The position numbers and the translations under genes are program-made. A stretch of 64,000 bases of DNA from Apostichopus japonicus (Eukaryota > Echinodermata > Holothuroidea > Aspidochirotida > Stichopodidae): NCBI RefSeq assembly GCF_037975245.1, contig NC_092566.1, forward strand, positions 9,983,501 through 10,047,500. The letters are read 5' to 3'. The notes below the pieces were generated by a model. That model was not told the DNA's origin. It saw only the letters and a program-made list of their open reading frames with translations, and ran no database searches. Positions 62,901 to 64,000 of the stretch are shown here, piece after piece (the first letter of the stretch is position 1; each line of letters opens with the position of its first letter).

Positions 62901-63810
62901 TCACATTGTAGTGATAAGACACTCATATTGGGGAAAGGGGTTTGCACATCATGATATTTGGGGAACACACATTTGAATTGGTAAACCACACCAATCTATT
63001 CCAACTGACCAAGCCTCTGCAATCCTGCCCCATCCCCCCCAGCAGCCCCAATCATCCCCTATGCAAACTCCCCGTCCGTCCCATCCCCTCTGCCCATCCC
63101 ACTAATTCTGAGGTGCCCACACCCTTGACAGCATCAGCTTTCACATCAAGACTAATTTCCATCAAGATGTTAGGCACATTATAATGGTCATGATTTACAA
63201 TATTTGCCCATCCTTGAACATATAGATTACTATGTGATAGGCTACAGACTAATATAGCCTAAGCTCTCACAATTTGTCCTAAATATTGTACCAAGCAATT
63301 AATATCCCATGAAAATGCTAATGTTAAAATGGAGAAAGAATAGGCTAACTTTACTCATTTGATGATATCACAGTTGAATGCAACTTGGAAGGTCCGTGAT
63401 TCCACAAAGGTCAGGTGATAAAATCATCAATGTCTGTTGAAACTGTCTTATTGGTCACATGTGATGTAATGGAGGTTGCAGTGCATTCTGGGTACAGGAA
63501 GTAACTACTGTGCACACCTTATATAAGTATTTAGTGCGCTGTATTGTTTTGTTGATCAGTAGTACTGCAAGTGAGATTGGAATAATATGTGGTAACTCGC
63601 ATTACAGTGGTAACTCGCATTACTGGTAACTCGCATTACAGTTTTCAATGGCTATTTATATCTATATACTAGGTACATTTCTAATTCTTTCAACTATTTT
63701 TATACTCTTTACTTTGACTAGAAGCATAATATGAAATGGCAGGAAATTATCTGCTCCAGTGAAAAAAAAAAGTTAAAAACTTGGTCTTTCAGTAACTCGC
63801 ATTACGCTCT
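59901..63810. mobile_element. Related element with 14-mer motif A, interrupted by the motif-B element
   Basis: Starts with TATGGGCGATTCCATGG (59901-59917), a variant of the motif-B element's end. It carries eight perfect copies of GTAACTCGCATTAC (59917, 60095, 60282, 60297, 63592, 63610, 63626, 63792), four on each side of 60736-62462. No right terminus was found in the window, so it may run past 64000. Confidence 0.6.
60736..62462. mobile_element. 1.7-kb non-autonomous element with 18-bp TIRs and 14-mer motif B
   Basis: TATATGGTCAATTCCATG at 60736-60753 is exactly inverted at 62445-62462; a TA target duplication is possible. It has no long reading frame. Inside are seven perfect copies of GTGACTCGCGTGAC (60754, 60933, 61123, 61145, 61903, 61917, 62084), all in the same orientation. 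Confidence 0.8.
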
Positions 63811-64000
63811 CAAATCAGCTATGTGTCGTTACAGCCATATATGCCTACAAACCAAAAGTGTTTGGAGGAATTGTGATTAATATTTTAATATATCACTAAT
63901 GGCACTACCAATACATATATAACAAATTTATTTAGGTTGCTTTCAAATATGGAAATCTGAGACTTTGAAATATCCATACTATTTCCTCAAATATTCCCTC

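Larger units (their letters stand above)
57108..64000. other. Paladin intron or upstream region; no exon found
   Basis: No match to the missing paladin N-terminal blocks was seen on the minus strand, and no other conserved exon on either strand. It contains a 27-bp minisatellite, a TA microsatellite (59850-59903) and the nested motif-bearing elements at 59901-63810. Confidence 0.6.

Noticed and set aside
62762-63184. Open frames on both strands near the right edge
   Set aside because: No family resemblance and C-rich low complexity at 63025-63090; they lie within a non-autonomous repeat element region.

Overview
The window is animal nuclear DNA: AT-rich, with GT-AG introns, dense short interspersed repeats, tRNA-derived SINEs, DNA-transposon MITEs and many minisatellites. 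The repeat style and gene structures suggest a marine invertebrate deuterostome, possibly an echinoderm such as a sea cucumber. That is an inference from overall character, not a proven identification.

Two conserved protein-coding genes lie tail to tail. On the + strand, four coding exons (5946-11005) encode a complete 417-residue SAMD8/SMSr protein, the ER ceramide phosphoethanolamine synthase with an N-terminal SAM domain and an intact lipid phosphate phosphatase-type triad. On the - strand, sixteen coding exons (57107 down to 21859) encode about 729 residues of paladin (PALD1), complete at the C-terminus. The first roughly 130-150 residues must lie beyond the right edge. All exons were assembled by hand from splice sites and reading phase; every junction keeps frame. 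Both active-site-like loops of this paladin are degenerate (GX5R and CX5V instead of CX5R), so it looks like a pseudophosphatase. Human SAMD8 and PALD1 are both on 10q22, so the pairing may be an ancient linkage.

Layout: 1-5926 is upstream repeat-rich DNA; 5946-11005 is SAMD8, with a minisatellite seeded from its exon 2 splice junction and an array of pol III A-box copies in intron 3; 11006-21858 is the SAMD8 3' region and intergenic DNA; 21859-57107 is paladin with large introns full of MITEs and SINEs; 57108-64000 is paladin intron or upstream DNA. The right end holds two nested repeat elements that carry 15 perfect direct copies of two related 14-base motifs.

Three hAT-type MITEs have perfect 8-bp target duplications, and two further MITE families have TTAA at their ends. 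I see no prokaryotic genes, CRISPR arrays, rRNA or functional tRNA genes, and no recognisable reverse transcriptase or transposase reading frame.
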